DNA of 64,000 nt from an uncultured Bacteroidota bacterium (GTDB lineage Bacteria; Bacteroidota; Bacteroidia; Chitinophagales; Chitinophagaceae): positions 1 to 64,000 of the forward strand of contig CAINUN010000085.1 in assembly GCA_903853805.1 (NCBI GenBank), given 5' to 3'. Below the pieces are notes generated by a model that saw only the letters and a program-made list of their open reading frames with translations, searched no databases and was not told the DNA's origin. The translations under genes and the position numbers were made by a program. This document shows positions 36,567-45,880 of the stretch, piece after piece (positions within the stretch are counted from its first letter, which is position 1; the number at the start of each line of letters is the position of its first letter).

Positions 36567-38288
36567 ATGAAACCATCCAGCAATTCAATGACCATGCTTA
36601 GCTACATAAAAGCAATAGTGCTTGCTTTTGTGTTAGTATATTTTTTGACTGCAATTTTTTTTTCTGTTTTTTACTACACTTCAAACTATGAATATCTTAC
36701 AAACTGGTTTTTGAGTTTGAACAATTGCTTTTATAAAAGTGATGTTTGGCAAAAAGAGTTCTTTACTACTTCTGTAAAAAAGGTTGGAGATTACTATTCA
36801 ATCGCCTCCATAATTGTTTCCTCACTCGGTGTGTTCTTTTTTTCAAGAAAATTATTTCAAATTTTTAAGCAAAAAGATAAACTAACTATTCGCGTGTTAA
36901 CACCCAAAGAACACCTTATAGGATACATTCTTTTACTTCTAATAGCAATATTGCTGTGGTTATACAATCATACTTTCATCCTTCCTTGGTACGATGAAGT
37001 TTTTTCTGGAAAGTTCATTTCAGAACTGCATCCGTTTCAAACATTGGCGTACTACATGTTGCCCAACAATCATGTTTTTTTCAACCTACTCAACAACATT
37101 CTATTCTTCTGGACCGAACAAAAAGTGCTTACTGGAAGAATCATCTCCCTATGTGCTTATGTAGGGGTGATGTGGTGCATATATTTCTGGTTGAAAAAAG
37201 TCGTGCACGTCAAGTGTTTAGCCTTTTCAATGGTCATTTTATTGGCTATGCACTACCCTATTTGGAGTTTTGGAACACAAGCAAGGGGTTATGAATTGCA
37301 ATTACTAATGGCTTGGATTTGCTTTATCTCAATCGAAAATTATTTTGATCAAAACAGAAAATTTTGGTGGTCGCTTTTTTCGTTCGCTGCAATTATTGGA
37401 TTCATCACCGTGCCCACTTTTCTATTTTATTACTCAGCTTGTTTGGGCTATGTTCTTTATCGAATGTGGCTTACAAAAAATGCGTGTTGGTCTTTTTGGA
37501 AGAATCAATTGTTGGTGCTCATAATTGTCTTTCTGTTTTACCTACCAGCAATCTGTTTTTCAGGTTTAAACTCCATCACACACAATCAGTATGTTTCACC
37601 AGAAGTAAAAACTGCAATAGAGTATATGCCAGTGCTTGGTAAAATGATGCACCGATATATCCTTTATTGCTTCGCATTCAATTGTGATGGCAGTATTTGG
37701 TTGAATTATGCTTTCATATTCATACCTCTTTACTTGTTTTTTGTAAAAAATAAAACCATACAAAGACTTGCTGTGTTTTTTGTTTTGCAATGGCTTGCAT
37801 TTTTGGTGTTGAATACAAAAATGCTATCAGCTGTTCCTTGTCGTACCTTGCTCCTACAGTATAGCTTCACCATGGCTTTTGGAGTTCTGGCTGTTTACTA
37901 TTTCTTCCATAATCTTTTCAAGAAAAAAGAAAAATGGGCAACACGGTTTTCTTTAGTGTTCCTCCTTTTAATGGGCATTCATTTTTGCAACACGCAAAGA
38001 CATTCATTGAACCAACTTTATGGACCCGAAACCAACAAAACATTTCAAATCAATGAAGCAGGAATAAAGCATCTTCCTAAGGGATATAGTGTTGCTTTTT
38101 CCAACGAAAGTTTTTTATGGATTTATCTCGCACAGCATAAAAATTATGAACTTCATCCATGCCCTCAAGGCAACGAGACTTTTTATGTAAAAAGAAGTTT
38201 TGAAAATTTACCGCAACCCTACCAAGGATATCAACTCTATTTTAAAGCAGATGACTTTTATGAGATTTATAAAAAAGTAGACAAGTAA
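36567..38288 (+). CDS. Polytopic membrane protein, probable GT-C glycosyltransferase
   Basis: A 573-aa protein with about eleven hydrophobic helices. The first large periplasmic loop has PWYDEVFSGKF, an Asp-Glu pair where GT39/ArnT-type enzymes carry their catalytic or metal-binding acid, followed by LLNNILFFW. The C-terminus is a small soluble periplasmic domain. I infer transfer of sugar from a polyprenyl phosphate donor to an unknown acceptor. Its upstream bases GGCTGTCAATT before the ATG resemble GGCTGTCA before the membrane protein gene at 40380. Its stop codon directly abuts the stop of the convergent gene, with no room for a terminator. Confidence 0.65.
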   Translation: MKPSSNSMTMLSYIKAIVLAFVLVYFLTAIFFSVFYYTSNYEYLTNWFLSLNNCFYKSDVWQKEFFTTSVKKVGDYYSIASIIVSSLGVFFFSRKLFQIFKQKDKLTIRVLTPKEHLIGYILLLLIAILLWLYNHTFILPWYDEVFSGKFISELHPFQTLAYYMLPNNHVFFNLLNNILFFWTEQKVLTGRIISLCAYVGVMWCIYFWLKKVVHVKCLAFSMVILLAMHYPIWSFGTQARGYELQLLMAWICFISIENYFDQNRKFWWSLFSFAAIIGFITVPTFLFYYSACLGYVLYRMWLTKNACWSFWKNQLLVLIIVFLFYLPAICFSGLNSITHNQYVSPEVKTAIEYMPVLGKMMHRYILYCFAFNCDGSIWLNYAFIFIPLYLFFVKNKTIQRLAVFFVLQWLAFLVLNTKMLSAVPCRTLLLQYSFTMAFGVLAVYYFFHNLFKKKEKWATRFSLVFLLLMGIHFCNTQRHSLNQLYGPETNKTFQINEAGIKHLPKGYSVAFSNESFLWIYLAQHKNYELHPCPQGNETFYVKRSFENLPQPYQGYQLYFKADDFYEIYKKVDK

Positions 38289-38858
38289 CTAGAAACCCAT
38301 CTCTGCCCAATTTTGCAGCATCTTCAAACCCTTCGCTGTTCCTACAGATTCTGGATGAAACTGAATGCCCACGCAAGGAAATTGCTCATGAACTATTGCC
38401 ATGATTTGTTGGTCGTCATTGGATGTTGCAATGGTTTGAAATCCTGTTCCTTCAATGCTTTCTAAAACCAAAGAATGATATCGCATGGCAGTATAAGTTG
38501 AAGGAATATCTTGAAAAAGTGAATGACCGCTGTGGTTCATCCAACTTGTTTTGCCATGCATAGGATAAGGCGCATGAATGAGTTTTGCGCCGAAATACAT
38601 ACCCAAAGCCTGATGTCCTAAACAAATGCCAAGAATAGGTGTGGATGTATGAAAATGTTCAATCACTTGCATACTCACACCTGCTTGCAAAGGAGTTTCA
38701 GGACCAGGAGAAATAATGATGCGTTCAGGATTGAGTTGTTCTAGTTCTTTTACCGTGATTTCGTCATTTCGAAACACAAGGCATTCATGACCAGTTTGCA
38801 ATAAATAATGATGAAGGATGTAGGTAAAAGAATCGTAGTTATCGAGTAGCACCCACAT
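38289..38858 (-). CDS. pabA: Glutamine amidotransferase, component II of anthranilate or aminodeoxychorismate synthase
   Basis: A class I glutaminase of 189 aa that supplies ammonia from glutamine to a chorismate-using partner. The triad is C79 (GICLGHQ) with H168 and E170 (IQFHPES). The oxyanion strand SPGPETP is present, with glutamate-threonine in place of the more common GPG-P. The family serves both tryptophan (TrpG) and folate (PabA) synthesis; with no trp genes nearby, folate or dual use is more likely. Its 5' end overlaps the cvpA stop region by 20 bp, which implies coupled translation. Confidence 0.88.
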   Translation of the reverse strand: MWVLLDNYDSFTYILHHYLLQTGHECLVFRNDEITVKELEQLNPERIIISPGPETPLQAGVSMQVIEHFHTSTPILGICLGHQALGMYFGAKLIHAPYPMHGKTSWMNHSGHSLFQDIPSTYTAMRYHSLVLESIEGTGFQTIATSNDDQQIMAIVHEQFPCVGIQFHPESVGTAKGLKMLQNWAEMGF

Positions 38859-39396
38859 GGCTTGGAATGGCTTGATCTATGTGCTGAAATAAATGTTTCA
38901 GTTCTTCAAATACACCTTTGGCAAAGGGTAAAAGTTTGCCAATGTGTTCAAATATCCAAGGGGCAAGAGGCTCGAGGTAAGGATAGGTTTTTGAGCTAGC
39001 AATAGTGGTTGACGAAAGGGCATGCATTTGATGCAATATCCATAGCAAAGAACTCCACACAAGTGCAGCCATAAATGCGTAAAGCACACCGCCCATCAAA
39101 CTATTTAACCAACCAACTAAGGACATTTTAAAGACGCTCTCTACAGCGTTAGCTAAGAAGCGCACCAATAAAACAACACCGACAAAAAGTATGGCATAAC
39201 TCAACAGCATACTTACGCCATTGGTAACCAAACCATTAGCGAACAACCAACCTGCAAACCAACCCGACAACTTCAACGACACCATGATGCCAAGGATGAT
39301 GGCGAACAAAGAAAACACAGCCACTACTACTCCTTTCGTATAGCCACGATAGAAGTAAAGTAGAATGAGCACGATGCCTATGAAGTCGAGCATCAT
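38839..39396 (-). CDS. cvpA: CvpA family membrane protein
   Basis: A 185-aa inner-membrane protein with four hydrophobic segments and the family signature near the start (MMLDFIGIVLILLYFYRGYTKGVVVAVFSLFAIILGI) and LVGWLNSLMGGVLYAF further on. CvpA is needed for colicin V export in E. coli and has been linked to envelope stress tolerance; the molecular role is not settled. It overlaps the amidotransferase gene and lies 3 bp after the GatB/YqeY-like gene, so the three form a tight operon. Confidence 0.88.
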   Translation of the reverse strand: MMLDFIGIVLILLYFYRGYTKGVVVAVFSLFAIILGIMVSLKLSGWFAGWLFANGLVTNGVSMLLSYAILFVGVVLLVRFLANAVESVFKMSLVGWLNSLMGGVLYAFMAALVWSSLLWILHQMHALSSTTIASSKTYPYLEPLAPWIFEHIGKLLPFAKGVFEELKHLFQHIDQAIPSHVGATR

Positions 39397-39399
39397 GAT

Positions 39400-39849
39400 T
39401 TAAGAAGATAAGAGTTGTTTCACCATTTCTGAAATTGCTTTGCCATCGGTTTTTCCTGCGAGTTTTTTATTTGCTGCTCCCATTACTTTTCCCATTTCAG
39501 CAGGATTGGTAATGCCCATTTCTGCAATGATAGTTTTGATTTCAATTGAGAGTTCTTCTGTGTTCATTTGTTGAGGCAAAAAGCGTTCTATGACGGTAAG
39601 TTCTTCTCTTTCTTTGATGGCAAGATCTTCACGGTTTTGCTTTACAAAAATATCGAGGGAATCGCGGCGTTGTTTTGCCATTTTTTGCAACATTTTTATC
39701 TCATCAGCTTCTGAAATTTCTGTGCCACTGCCCGATGTTTTTTCAATTAAGATGGCTGCTTTTATGGCGCGGAGTGAACGCAATGTTGCTTCATCTTTGG
39801 CGCGCATGGCGTTTTTTATTTCTTCGTTTACTTTTAGTTCGAGAGACAT
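39400..39849 (-). CDS. GatB/YqeY domain protein
   Basis: A 149-aa, all-helical protein matching the YqeY family: SLELKVNEEIKNAMRAKDEATLRSLRAIKAAI at the start and MGITNPAEMGKVMGAANKKLAGKTDGKAISEMVKQLL at the end, the latter shared with the tail domain of GatB that binds tRNA. Free-standing versions may act on tRNA or in amidotransferase assembly, but their role is unproven. It is the first gene of the three-gene leftward operon. No promoter is identified upstream. Confidence 0.9.
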   Translation of the reverse strand: MSLELKVNEEIKNAMRAKDEATLRSLRAIKAAILIEKTSGSGTEISEADEIKMLQKMAKQRRDSLDIFVKQNREDLAIKEREELTVIERFLPQQMNTEELSIEIKTIIAEMGITNPAEMGKVMGAANKKLAGKTDGKAISEMVKQLLSS

Positions 39850-40088
39850 GATTTTATTATTGAAAAGTCAAAGGTAAAAATTCAAAAGTCAAAAATTGGG
39901 AAAGAGTTGCAACTTATTGTCTGCATTTCATAATGTTTCACAGATTCGAAGTTTTTATTGCAATGATTAGCTAGAGCGATGCACACCAAATTTTTTTTTA
40001 GTTGTTCAACAAAAACACCGTTTTCCCACAGGGTTATAAAAAAAGAGAATAAAACAACTCAATTTTCCCACTTTACCTTATAAAATGA
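39850..40088. other. AT-rich gap before the minisatellite
   Basis: No gene. A direct repeat of TCAAAAGTCAAA-like sequence (39868-39895) and runs of A/T are all that is visible. The promoter of the YqeY operon should lie here on the minus strand. Confidence 0.4.
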
Positions 40089-40277
40089 GTCCAGCGGATT
40101 CCGCTGATGGCTCCAACCTATGTGTAATTGGTCTAGCGGGATCCGCAAATGCCTCCAACCTATGTGTAATTGGTCCAGCGGACACCGCTGATACCTCTAT
40201 ACAATGTATGATTTGTTCAGAGGACTCCGCCGATGGCATCACCCAATGGGTAATTGGTCCAAGGAACTTCTGCGGAG
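40089..40277. repeat. 42-bp tandem repeat (minisatellite) with internal palindromes
   Basis: Units begin at 40089, 40131, 40173 and 40215, with a partial fifth at 40257, an exact 42-bp period. Each has a GTCCAGCGG...CCGCTG palindrome (for example AGCGGATTCCGCT and AGCGGACACCGCT) followed by a less conserved CCAACCTATGTGTAATTG segment. The period equals 14 codons, so frames stay open on both strands: a 72-aa frame rightward and a 69-aa frame leftward. Neither has a recognisable signal or homology, so I treat this as non-coding. Confidence 0.8.
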
Positions 40278-40379
40278 TATTTCGCATGATAAAATTAAGC
40301 TAACTATAAAGTGTGCCTAATATTATATTGGGTGTGCTATTAAAAAACTAAAATTGGTTTCCCTTAGTTTTGGCTGTCA

Positions 40380-41714
40380 ATGAAATCGAAATACCTTCTG
40401 CTGATTCTCGCTTTTGTTTATGTTTATATTGTTTTCAACAAAGCTTGTTTTAAAGATAATAAGGTGTTGAATTGGGATAAAGCAGGCTACTATCTCTATC
40501 TCCCTGCCTCCTTTATTTATAATGACCTTGACCGCTTCGATTTTTATAAAAACGCCAATCAACAATATCATTTCACTCCTGGCGCCGATGATTACAGCCT
40601 TTATCCTCAACCCAACGGAAGACGAGTAAATAAGTACGCAATTGGTGTAAGTGTCTTGCAACTGCCGTTTTTTCTAATTGCTCACCAAGTAACTAAGATT
40701 ACCCATACTTACCCACCCGATGGCTTTTCTCAAAACTATCAATTGTCCATCGTGCTTTCTGTTATTTTTTATGTGGTTATGGGCTTTGTTTTTTTAAGAA
40801 AATGGCTGCTCAAATACTTCCCTGATGCCACTGTTGCCCTTGTATTGCTCCTCTTGGGCTTTGGTACCAATCTTTATCAATACACGGTGTTCGATTATGG
40901 CATGAGCCACCCCTATTCTTTCTTTTTGTTTACAGGCGCATTGCTATTTACTGATCATTTCTTTAGGCAAACCAAGACTAAAGATGCCATCCTAGCTGCT
41001 CTTTTCTTGGGCATGATAACCATTACTCGCCCCACCAACATTCTATTGCTGCTTGCATTGCTTTTCATAGGACTTAATCATTTTTCAGAAGTGAAAGAAA
41101 GAGTTAGAACTATGGCTAGCAATGTTCCTAAACTCTTGATAGCCCTTTTGTTGTTCATAGCCGTGTTGTTCATTCAAATGGGCTATTGGAAATATGCAAC
41201 AGGACACTGGATTTATTATTCCTACGTGGGAGAAGGGTTCAACTTTAAAAACCCTGAACTATGGAAAGGACTTTTCAGCTATAGAAAGGGCTGGTTTATT
41301 TATTCTCCCTTGGCTTTCTTTGCCATATTTGGCTTTCTGTTTGGCTTTAAGAAGCACAAAGCTGCTATTGTAGGGCTATTAGTGTTTTTATGTGCAGATG
41401 TATACGTGGTCTTTAGTTGGTATCAATGGTATTATGGTGGTGGGTTTGGCGCAAGACCTATGGTAGAAGTAACCGCAGTCTTAGCTTTCCCGTTGGCAAT
41501 GTTGGTAAATCATTTTCAAAAGCAAGCAAAGCCCATTCGAAATGTTGCTATAAGCACGCTGGTATGCATTGCCATGTTCAGTGCATTTCAAGCTTATCAA
41601 TACTCTCTTTCCATTTTGCCTTGGGATCATAATAACCGGGTCTATTACTGGCGAGTGTTTGGCAAAACAGAGCGCTCTGAAGAAGACTGGAAACTTATTG
41701 ACTGGAACGATTAA
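40380..41714 (+). CDS. Polytopic membrane protein, probable GT-C/GT39-like glycosyltransferase
   Basis: A 444-aa protein with about ten hydrophobic helices. After helix 1 it reads WDKAGYYLYLPASFIYNDLDRFDFY, placing an aspartate in the first loop where GT-C enzymes have theirs. The segment GFGTNLYQYTVFDYGMSHPYSFFLF and the RPTNILLL motif are typical of a Bacteroidota family usually annotated as a hypothetical or glycosyltransferase family 39 protein. Function is inferred from topology only. It converges on the next membrane protein gene with 2 bp between stops. Confidence 0.6.
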   Translation: MKSKYLLLILAFVYVYIVFNKACFKDNKVLNWDKAGYYLYLPASFIYNDLDRFDFYKNANQQYHFTPGADDYSLYPQPNGRRVNKYAIGVSVLQLPFFLIAHQVTKITHTYPPDGFSQNYQLSIVLSVIFYVVMGFVFLRKWLLKYFPDATVALVLLLLGFGTNLYQYTVFDYGMSHPYSFFLFTGALLFTDHFFRQTKTKDAILAALFLGMITITRPTNILLLLALLFIGLNHFSEVKERVRTMASNVPKLLIALLLFIAVLFIQMGYWKYATGHWIYYSYVGEGFNFKNPELWKGLFSYRKGWFIYSPLAFFAIFGFLFGFKKHKAAIVGLLVFLCADVYVVFSWYQWYYGGGFGARPMVEVTAVLAFPLAMLVNHFQKQAKPIRNVAISTLVCIAMFSAFQAYQYSLSILPWDHNNRVYYWRVFGKTERSEEDWKLIDWND

Positions 41715-41716
41715 CC

Positions 41717-43099
41717 TTAGCGCTTTTCCATCAATTGATAAACAGAAATAGTGTCCTCAAACTGAAAATACTTTTTGGGATAATCTGCATAAGGTGTGCC
41801 ATTCCAAGTAAGAAGAAAGACTTTAGCATGGCTTCCTTCATGTTGCATCTTACCAATACTGTCAGTAATGATAATTGAGGGTGTTTTTTGGCATTCAAAA
41901 GAGGCAATCATCCAAAACTCAAATGGTGATGACCAAGTATCGTAAAGTTTACTTTTCCAATAGGAATTGTTAGGAATAATAGCTTTTGCATTTCCTACTT
42001 CTTTGTATGTTTTTTCAAGAAAAGAAAGCCGTTCATGGTAAATCGGATAGGCAGTCATGATTCGAATGAAAGCAGAAATGATCACCAATAAAATGATTGC
42101 CCTTTTCAGATTTTCAGACCATGTAATAATGACGTCAAAGACAAATGGAACGAATAAAAAAACGGCTATTGGTTGGTATAAATTTTCAAGATAGTACCCT
42201 GGAGTAGAGTTGCTTGGGAAACAAACATTAACAAGCAAAAGACTAACACTAAACGCAAACAACATGAGCGACAATTTCAAGTAATTTCTACTTAAAATAT
42301 AGTGGCGAATATTCACAAAAAGTAAGATTACAACCCAATAATATTGAGTGGGCAATAAGTGAATAAAAGCAGTGAATGCATGCGTTGTAAAGTAGTTGGG
42401 GAATAGGCTAATAAAGTTTTTGATACCACCTAAAGAGCTCCAATCATAAGGTTCTTGAAAAAAAATAGTTTTCAAGAGAACTAATGTCAAACAAATTATC
42501 AACAACATGACTGCCTGCCTCCTTTTCAACACTTTATGAAGGAATAGAAAAACAACCCAAAAACAAAACGCCATCATTGCCCATAAATGACTAAAGACAA
42601 TTATTGGCAACAACAACAAATGCCATTTAATTGGGCTTTTACTCACATTTTGTATCGCAAAAAACAAAGCACAAAGCATAATGCCTTGAGTCATCTCGGA
42701 TGTAATCCAAAAGAAAGTGCCTGTTGTGAAAAGCATTGGCGATAGCACCATTACAAGCATATAACTTCCCGATTTGTCAATTCGATTACACCAGAGAAAC
42801 AAAAGAATTGACACTAGCGGAAACGAAATGGAATAGAGCAACGAAATTGTATATAATGGCAGCTCAAAAAACCTTGCTATAAGCGGTAGGATTTGTGTGA
42901 GAAATGCTACAAATCGAAAATGAAAAATGGCAAAACGAGTTTCTTTTACAAGTTTAAATAGGTAAAAAGAAGCATCAGAAAAAATGACCCTTTCCTTGAA
43001 GTAACATATGGATAATAGGAGTGTCCCCATCATCATAGCCATAAGACTAAAAAAGATAAATTGGTTTTCGATCTTATTTTTTGTGGAGAATTCTTTCAC
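41717..43099 (-). CDS. Polytopic membrane protein of unknown function
   Basis: A 460-aa protein with about ten hydrophobic helices and a short soluble C-terminal domain (residues about 380-460). The first periplasmic loop holds [18 protein letters not shown], in which the aspartate could be equivalent to the GT-C acid, but the match is weaker than for the two other membrane proteins in this region. I do not recognise a family. Its 5' end faces pyrH; the two start codons are 98 bp apart. Confidence 0.55.
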   Translation of the reverse strand: MKEFSTKNKIENQFIFFSLMAMMMGTLLLSICYFKERVIFSDASFYLFKLVKETRFAIFHFRFVAFLTQILPLIARFFELPLYTISLLYSISFPLVSILLFLWCNRIDKSGSYMLVMVLSPMLFTTGTFFWITSEMTQGIMLCALFFAIQNVSKSPIKWHLLLLPIIVFSHLWAMMAFCFWVVFLFLHKVLKRRQAVMLLIICLTLVLLKTIFFQEPYDWSSLGGIKNFISLFPNYFTTHAFTAFIHLLPTQYYWVVILLFVNIRHYILSRNYLKLSLMLFAFSVSLLLVNVCFPSNSTPGYYLENLYQPIAVFLFVPFVFDVIITWSENLKRAIILLVIISAFIRIMTAYPIYHERLSFLEKTYKEVGNAKAIIPNNSYWKSKLYDTWSSPFEFWMIASFECQKTPSIIITDSIGKMQHEGSHAKVFLLTWNGTPYADYPKKYFQFEDTISVYQLMEKR

Positions 43100-43196
43100 A
43101 ATACCTACTCATGTTAGCGCTCTAAATTATTCCTTATCCATAAACTCAAAGTTTTTTATTTCTTTGCGTACAGATTTTCAGAAACACAATCCTCCT

Positions 43197-43907
43197 ATGC
43201 TTCCAAAATATAATCGCGTTCTACTAAAACTTTCAGGTGAATCATTAATGGGCGACAAGAGCTTTGGTCTTGACCCGAAAATGCTTGAAGCTTATGCTAC
43301 CGACATTAAAGCAATAACTGATGTTGGAGTGCAAGTGGCGGTAGTGATTGGCGGTGGTAATATCTATCGTGGAATGAACGAAGCAGAAACAGGCATTGAA
43401 AGAGCTCAGGGAGATTATATGGGCATGTTAGCAACAGTTATTAATGGCATGGCATTACAAGCTGCTTTGGAAAAAATAGGTGTAAAGACTCGTCTTCAAA
43501 GTGCAATAAAAATGGAGCAAATCGCCGAGCCATATATTCGTCGTCGTGCAATTCGCCATTTAGAAAAAGGACGCGTAGTTATTTTTGGAGCTGGCACTGG
43601 AAATCCATATTTTACTACTGATACCGCAGGTTCATTGCGTGCTATCGAAATCAATGCTTCGGTAATATTAAAAGGCACTCGCGTTGATGGTATATATACT
43701 GCCGACCCCGAAAAAGACCCAACAGCACAACGCTATGACAAACTAAGTTTCAATGAAGTTATCAATCAAGGATTGAAAGTAATGGACATGACAGCTTTCA
43801 CTCTTTGTCAAGAAAATAACCTACCTATCATTGTATTTGACATTCATAAACCGGGCAATTTGTTAGATGTTGTCGTTGGGAAGAAAGTAGGTACAATAGT
43901 GAGTTAA
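43197..43907 (+). CDS. pyrH: Uridylate kinase (UMP kinase)
   Basis: A 236-aa amino-acid-kinase-fold enzyme that phosphorylates UMP to UDP. The ATP/UMP motifs are [65 protein letters not shown] and [18 protein letters not shown] start at 43197 ([14 protein letters not shown]), which gives the usual length; the frame stays open 63 codons upstream, but this overlaps the divergent gene. pyrH often lies next to frr, which is absent here. Confidence 0.96.
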   Translation: MLPKYNRVLLKLSGESLMGDKSFGLDPKMLEAYATDIKAITDVGVQVAVVIGGGNIYRGMNEAETGIERAQGDYMGMLATVINGMALQAALEKIGVKTRLQSAIKMEQIAEPYIRRRAIRHLEKGRVVIFGAGTGNPYFTTDTAGSLRAIEINASVILKGTRVDGIYTADPEKDPTAQRYDKLSFNEVINQGLKVMDMTAFTLCQENNLPIIVFDIHKPGNLLDVVVGKKVGTIVS

Positions 43908-43918
43908 TATAGAGACTC

Positions 43919-44611
43919 TTATTTTGTATGGGATGCATTTACAATTTTCCCATCCTCCATTTCAATTATTCTATCACAGCCATTGGCAAAGTCAGGGTCA
44001 TGGGTAACAGCTATGATGGTTTGACCATTTTCACGTGTCAATCGCCTGAAAATTTCATACACTTTTTGAGAATTGGCTTTATCCAAATTACCTGTGGGCT
44101 CATCACACATAATCACATCGGGGTCATTGATTAATGCACGCGCAATAGCTACCCGTTGTTGTTGACCACCAGAAAGTTTAGAGGCAAACTTCAAAGCAAA
44201 GGAATGCATATCTACTAATCGAAGTTTATCCATGGCGCGTTCTTCTATCTCTTGAGGAGCATATTTACCCAACTTCAAAGCAGGCAACATCACATTGCGC
44301 AAAGCGCTAAACTCGGGCAAGAGGTAGTGAAACTGAAACACAAATCCGAGATGCTCATTGCGAAAGGCGGCTAATTCATTTTGCGTTTTTCCGGTGAGTC
44401 TTTCTCCACGAATATCAAGAAGACCTTCGTAGTCTGTGTCCATCGTTGAAAGGATATAAAGCAACGTGCTTTTGCCACAACCAGACTTACCAATGATAGA
44501 CAAAAACTCTCCTTTCATCACTTCAAATTCAACGCCTTTCAACACTTGAAATTTTTCAGGTTCGGTGAAGTACTTGATTATATTTTGTGCGCGAAGAACA
44601 GTGGTACTCAT
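43919..44611 (-). CDS. ABC transporter ATPase (LolD/MacB type)
   Basis: A 230-aa ATPase with Walker A GKSGCGKST (41-49), signature LSGGQ (146-150), Walker B VIMCDE (166-171) and H-loop H204. The GNLD motif after Walker B and overall length match the LolD/MacB/FtsE group. Genes in the same orientation encode an FtsX-type permease, a periplasmic adaptor lipoprotein and a TolC-like channel, so it powers that export system. It is the last gene of the operon, 9 bp after the permease stop. Confidence 0.93.
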   Translation of the reverse strand: MSTTVLRAQNIIKYFTEPEKFQVLKGVEFEVMKGEFLSIIGKSGCGKSTLLYILSTMDTDYEGLLDIRGERLTGKTQNELAAFRNEHLGFVFQFHYLLPEFSALRNVMLPALKLGKYAPQEIEERAMDKLRLVDMHSFALKFASKLSGGQQQRVAIARALINDPDVIMCDEPTGNLDKANSQKVYEIFRRLTRENGQTIIAVTHDPDFANGCDRIIEMEDGKIVNASHTK

Positions 44612-44620
44612 AGCATGTGT

Positions 44621-45880
44621 TTATCCTCTAATAATTTGAACAGGGTCTATTTTTGCAGCTCTTCTCGAAGGAAAATAACCAGCAAACAAAGTGGTGATAA
44701 AACCAAACAACAAACCTGCGATATAATGAATAGGAAGAAAATTGACAGGGAATGTTTTGATGCGGAAAAAGGTAGCTTCTGGGAAAGGTGTAATGGACAA
44801 TAAATAACTAAAAAAGAACCCAATGCCTATTCCTAAAATACCACCTGCAATACCAATCATCAACGATTGCATGAGAAAGATGCCTGTAATATCTCTTCCT
44901 TGAAAACCAGTAGCTTTAAGAATGGCAATGTCTTTCATTTTGTTGATGATATTCATGTTCATGATGTTGTAAATGCCAAAGCCCGCAACGGTGAGCAAGG
45001 TGGCACAAACAACAGCCGTAAGTATGTTTCTTATTTTATCACCTGCAAGAATGCCTGCATTGGCTTTTTCCCAATCTTCAAAATAAACTTCTTTGTAAAT
45101 GCTTTCGAGTTTTAAACGAAATGGTACTGCATTGTTGATGTCGTGTAATTTGATGTTGAGGTCAGTAACATAAGAAGGGTCTTTTTGCAAAATCTTTTGA
45201 ACAGTTGGAATAGTAGCATAGCATCGTGACTCATCATAAGTGGCAATGCCAAAAGAAAAAATGCCTACAACTTTCAGGGATAAATTATTGCCAGAAGGCG
45301 TTGTAATTGAAATTCTGCTACCGAGTTTCACACCCATTTTTGCAGCCAATCCTTTCCCCATAATCACCACATCAGAGCCCTTCATCAAATCATAAACATC
45401 GCCGAAGTCCATCTTCTTGTCCAAACCAAAAAGTGCTGCTTGTTTTTTTACATCAACTCCTGCAATATTTCCTGGAATTTGCACAGGACCATTGTTGAAG
45501 AAAACTTGCGTGGCTACTTGTGGTGCAACCCCCAATACTTCAGGCATTGCTTCTATTTGTTGCATAATGCGAAAGCCATTCTTGATGCGTGGCAGTTCGT
45601 TCTTCGGTTTTTGATGCGTCACTACGAACCAATTCTTTGCATCCTTATTGCTTTCTGCAATGATTTTTCGGTCGTGAATTTCAATGGGTTTATACAAACG
45701 TACATGCGGCGTATTATCCATTGCCATGTCTTCTAAAAACTGATTCACACCAGTCATGAAGGAGATCATAATGATGAACATAGATATGCCAAAAGTTACA
45801 CCCAACATAGCCACAAGACTTTGTCGCTTTTTGGTGAACAAATGCGTCACTGCTATTTGAAAAACAAGTTTCCAATTCAT
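44621..45880 (-). CDS. ABC transporter permease (FtsX/MacB type)
   Basis: About 419 aa. One membrane helix near the N-terminus (FTKKRQSLVAMLGVTFGISMFIIMISFMTG) is followed by a large periplasmic MacB-like domain (about 60-270) and three C-terminal helices, the standard FtsX/MacB permease layout without a fused ATPase. The ATG at 45880 overlaps the stop of the adaptor gene in an ATGA junction, a sign of translational coupling; a longer frame from 45934 would overlap the adaptor gene by 58 bp and is rejected. Confidence 0.92.
   Translation of the reverse strand: MNWKLVFQIAVTHLFTKKRQSLVAMLGVTFGISMFIIMISFMTGVNQFLEDMAMDNTPHVRLYKPIEIHDRKIIAESNKDAKNWFVVTHQKPKNELPRIKNGFRIMQQIEAMPEVLGVAPQVATQVFFNNGPVQIPGNIAGVDVKKQAALFGLDKKMDFGDVYDLMKGSDVVIMGKGLAAKMGVKLGSRISITTPSGNNLSLKVVGIFSFGIATYDESRCYATIPTVQKILQKDPSYVTDLNIKLHDINNAVPFRLKLESIYKEVYFEDWEKANAGILAGDKIRNILTAVVCATLLTVAGFGIYNIMNMNIINKMKDIAILKATGFQGRDITGIFLMQSLMIGIAGGILGIGIGFFFSYLLSITPFPEATFFRIKTFPVNFLPIHYIAGLLFGFITTLFAGYFPSRRAAKIDPVQIIRG

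Noticed and set aside
40078-40303. CRISPR array or small coding gene
   Set aside because: Units are contiguous and similar over the whole 42 bp with no unrelated spacers, and no cas genes are near. Open frames on both strands follow from the period being a multiple of three.
43008-43196. 63-codon N-terminal extension of pyrH
   Set aside because: It overlaps the start of the divergent membrane protein gene, and UMP kinases of normal length begin at the 43197 ATG.
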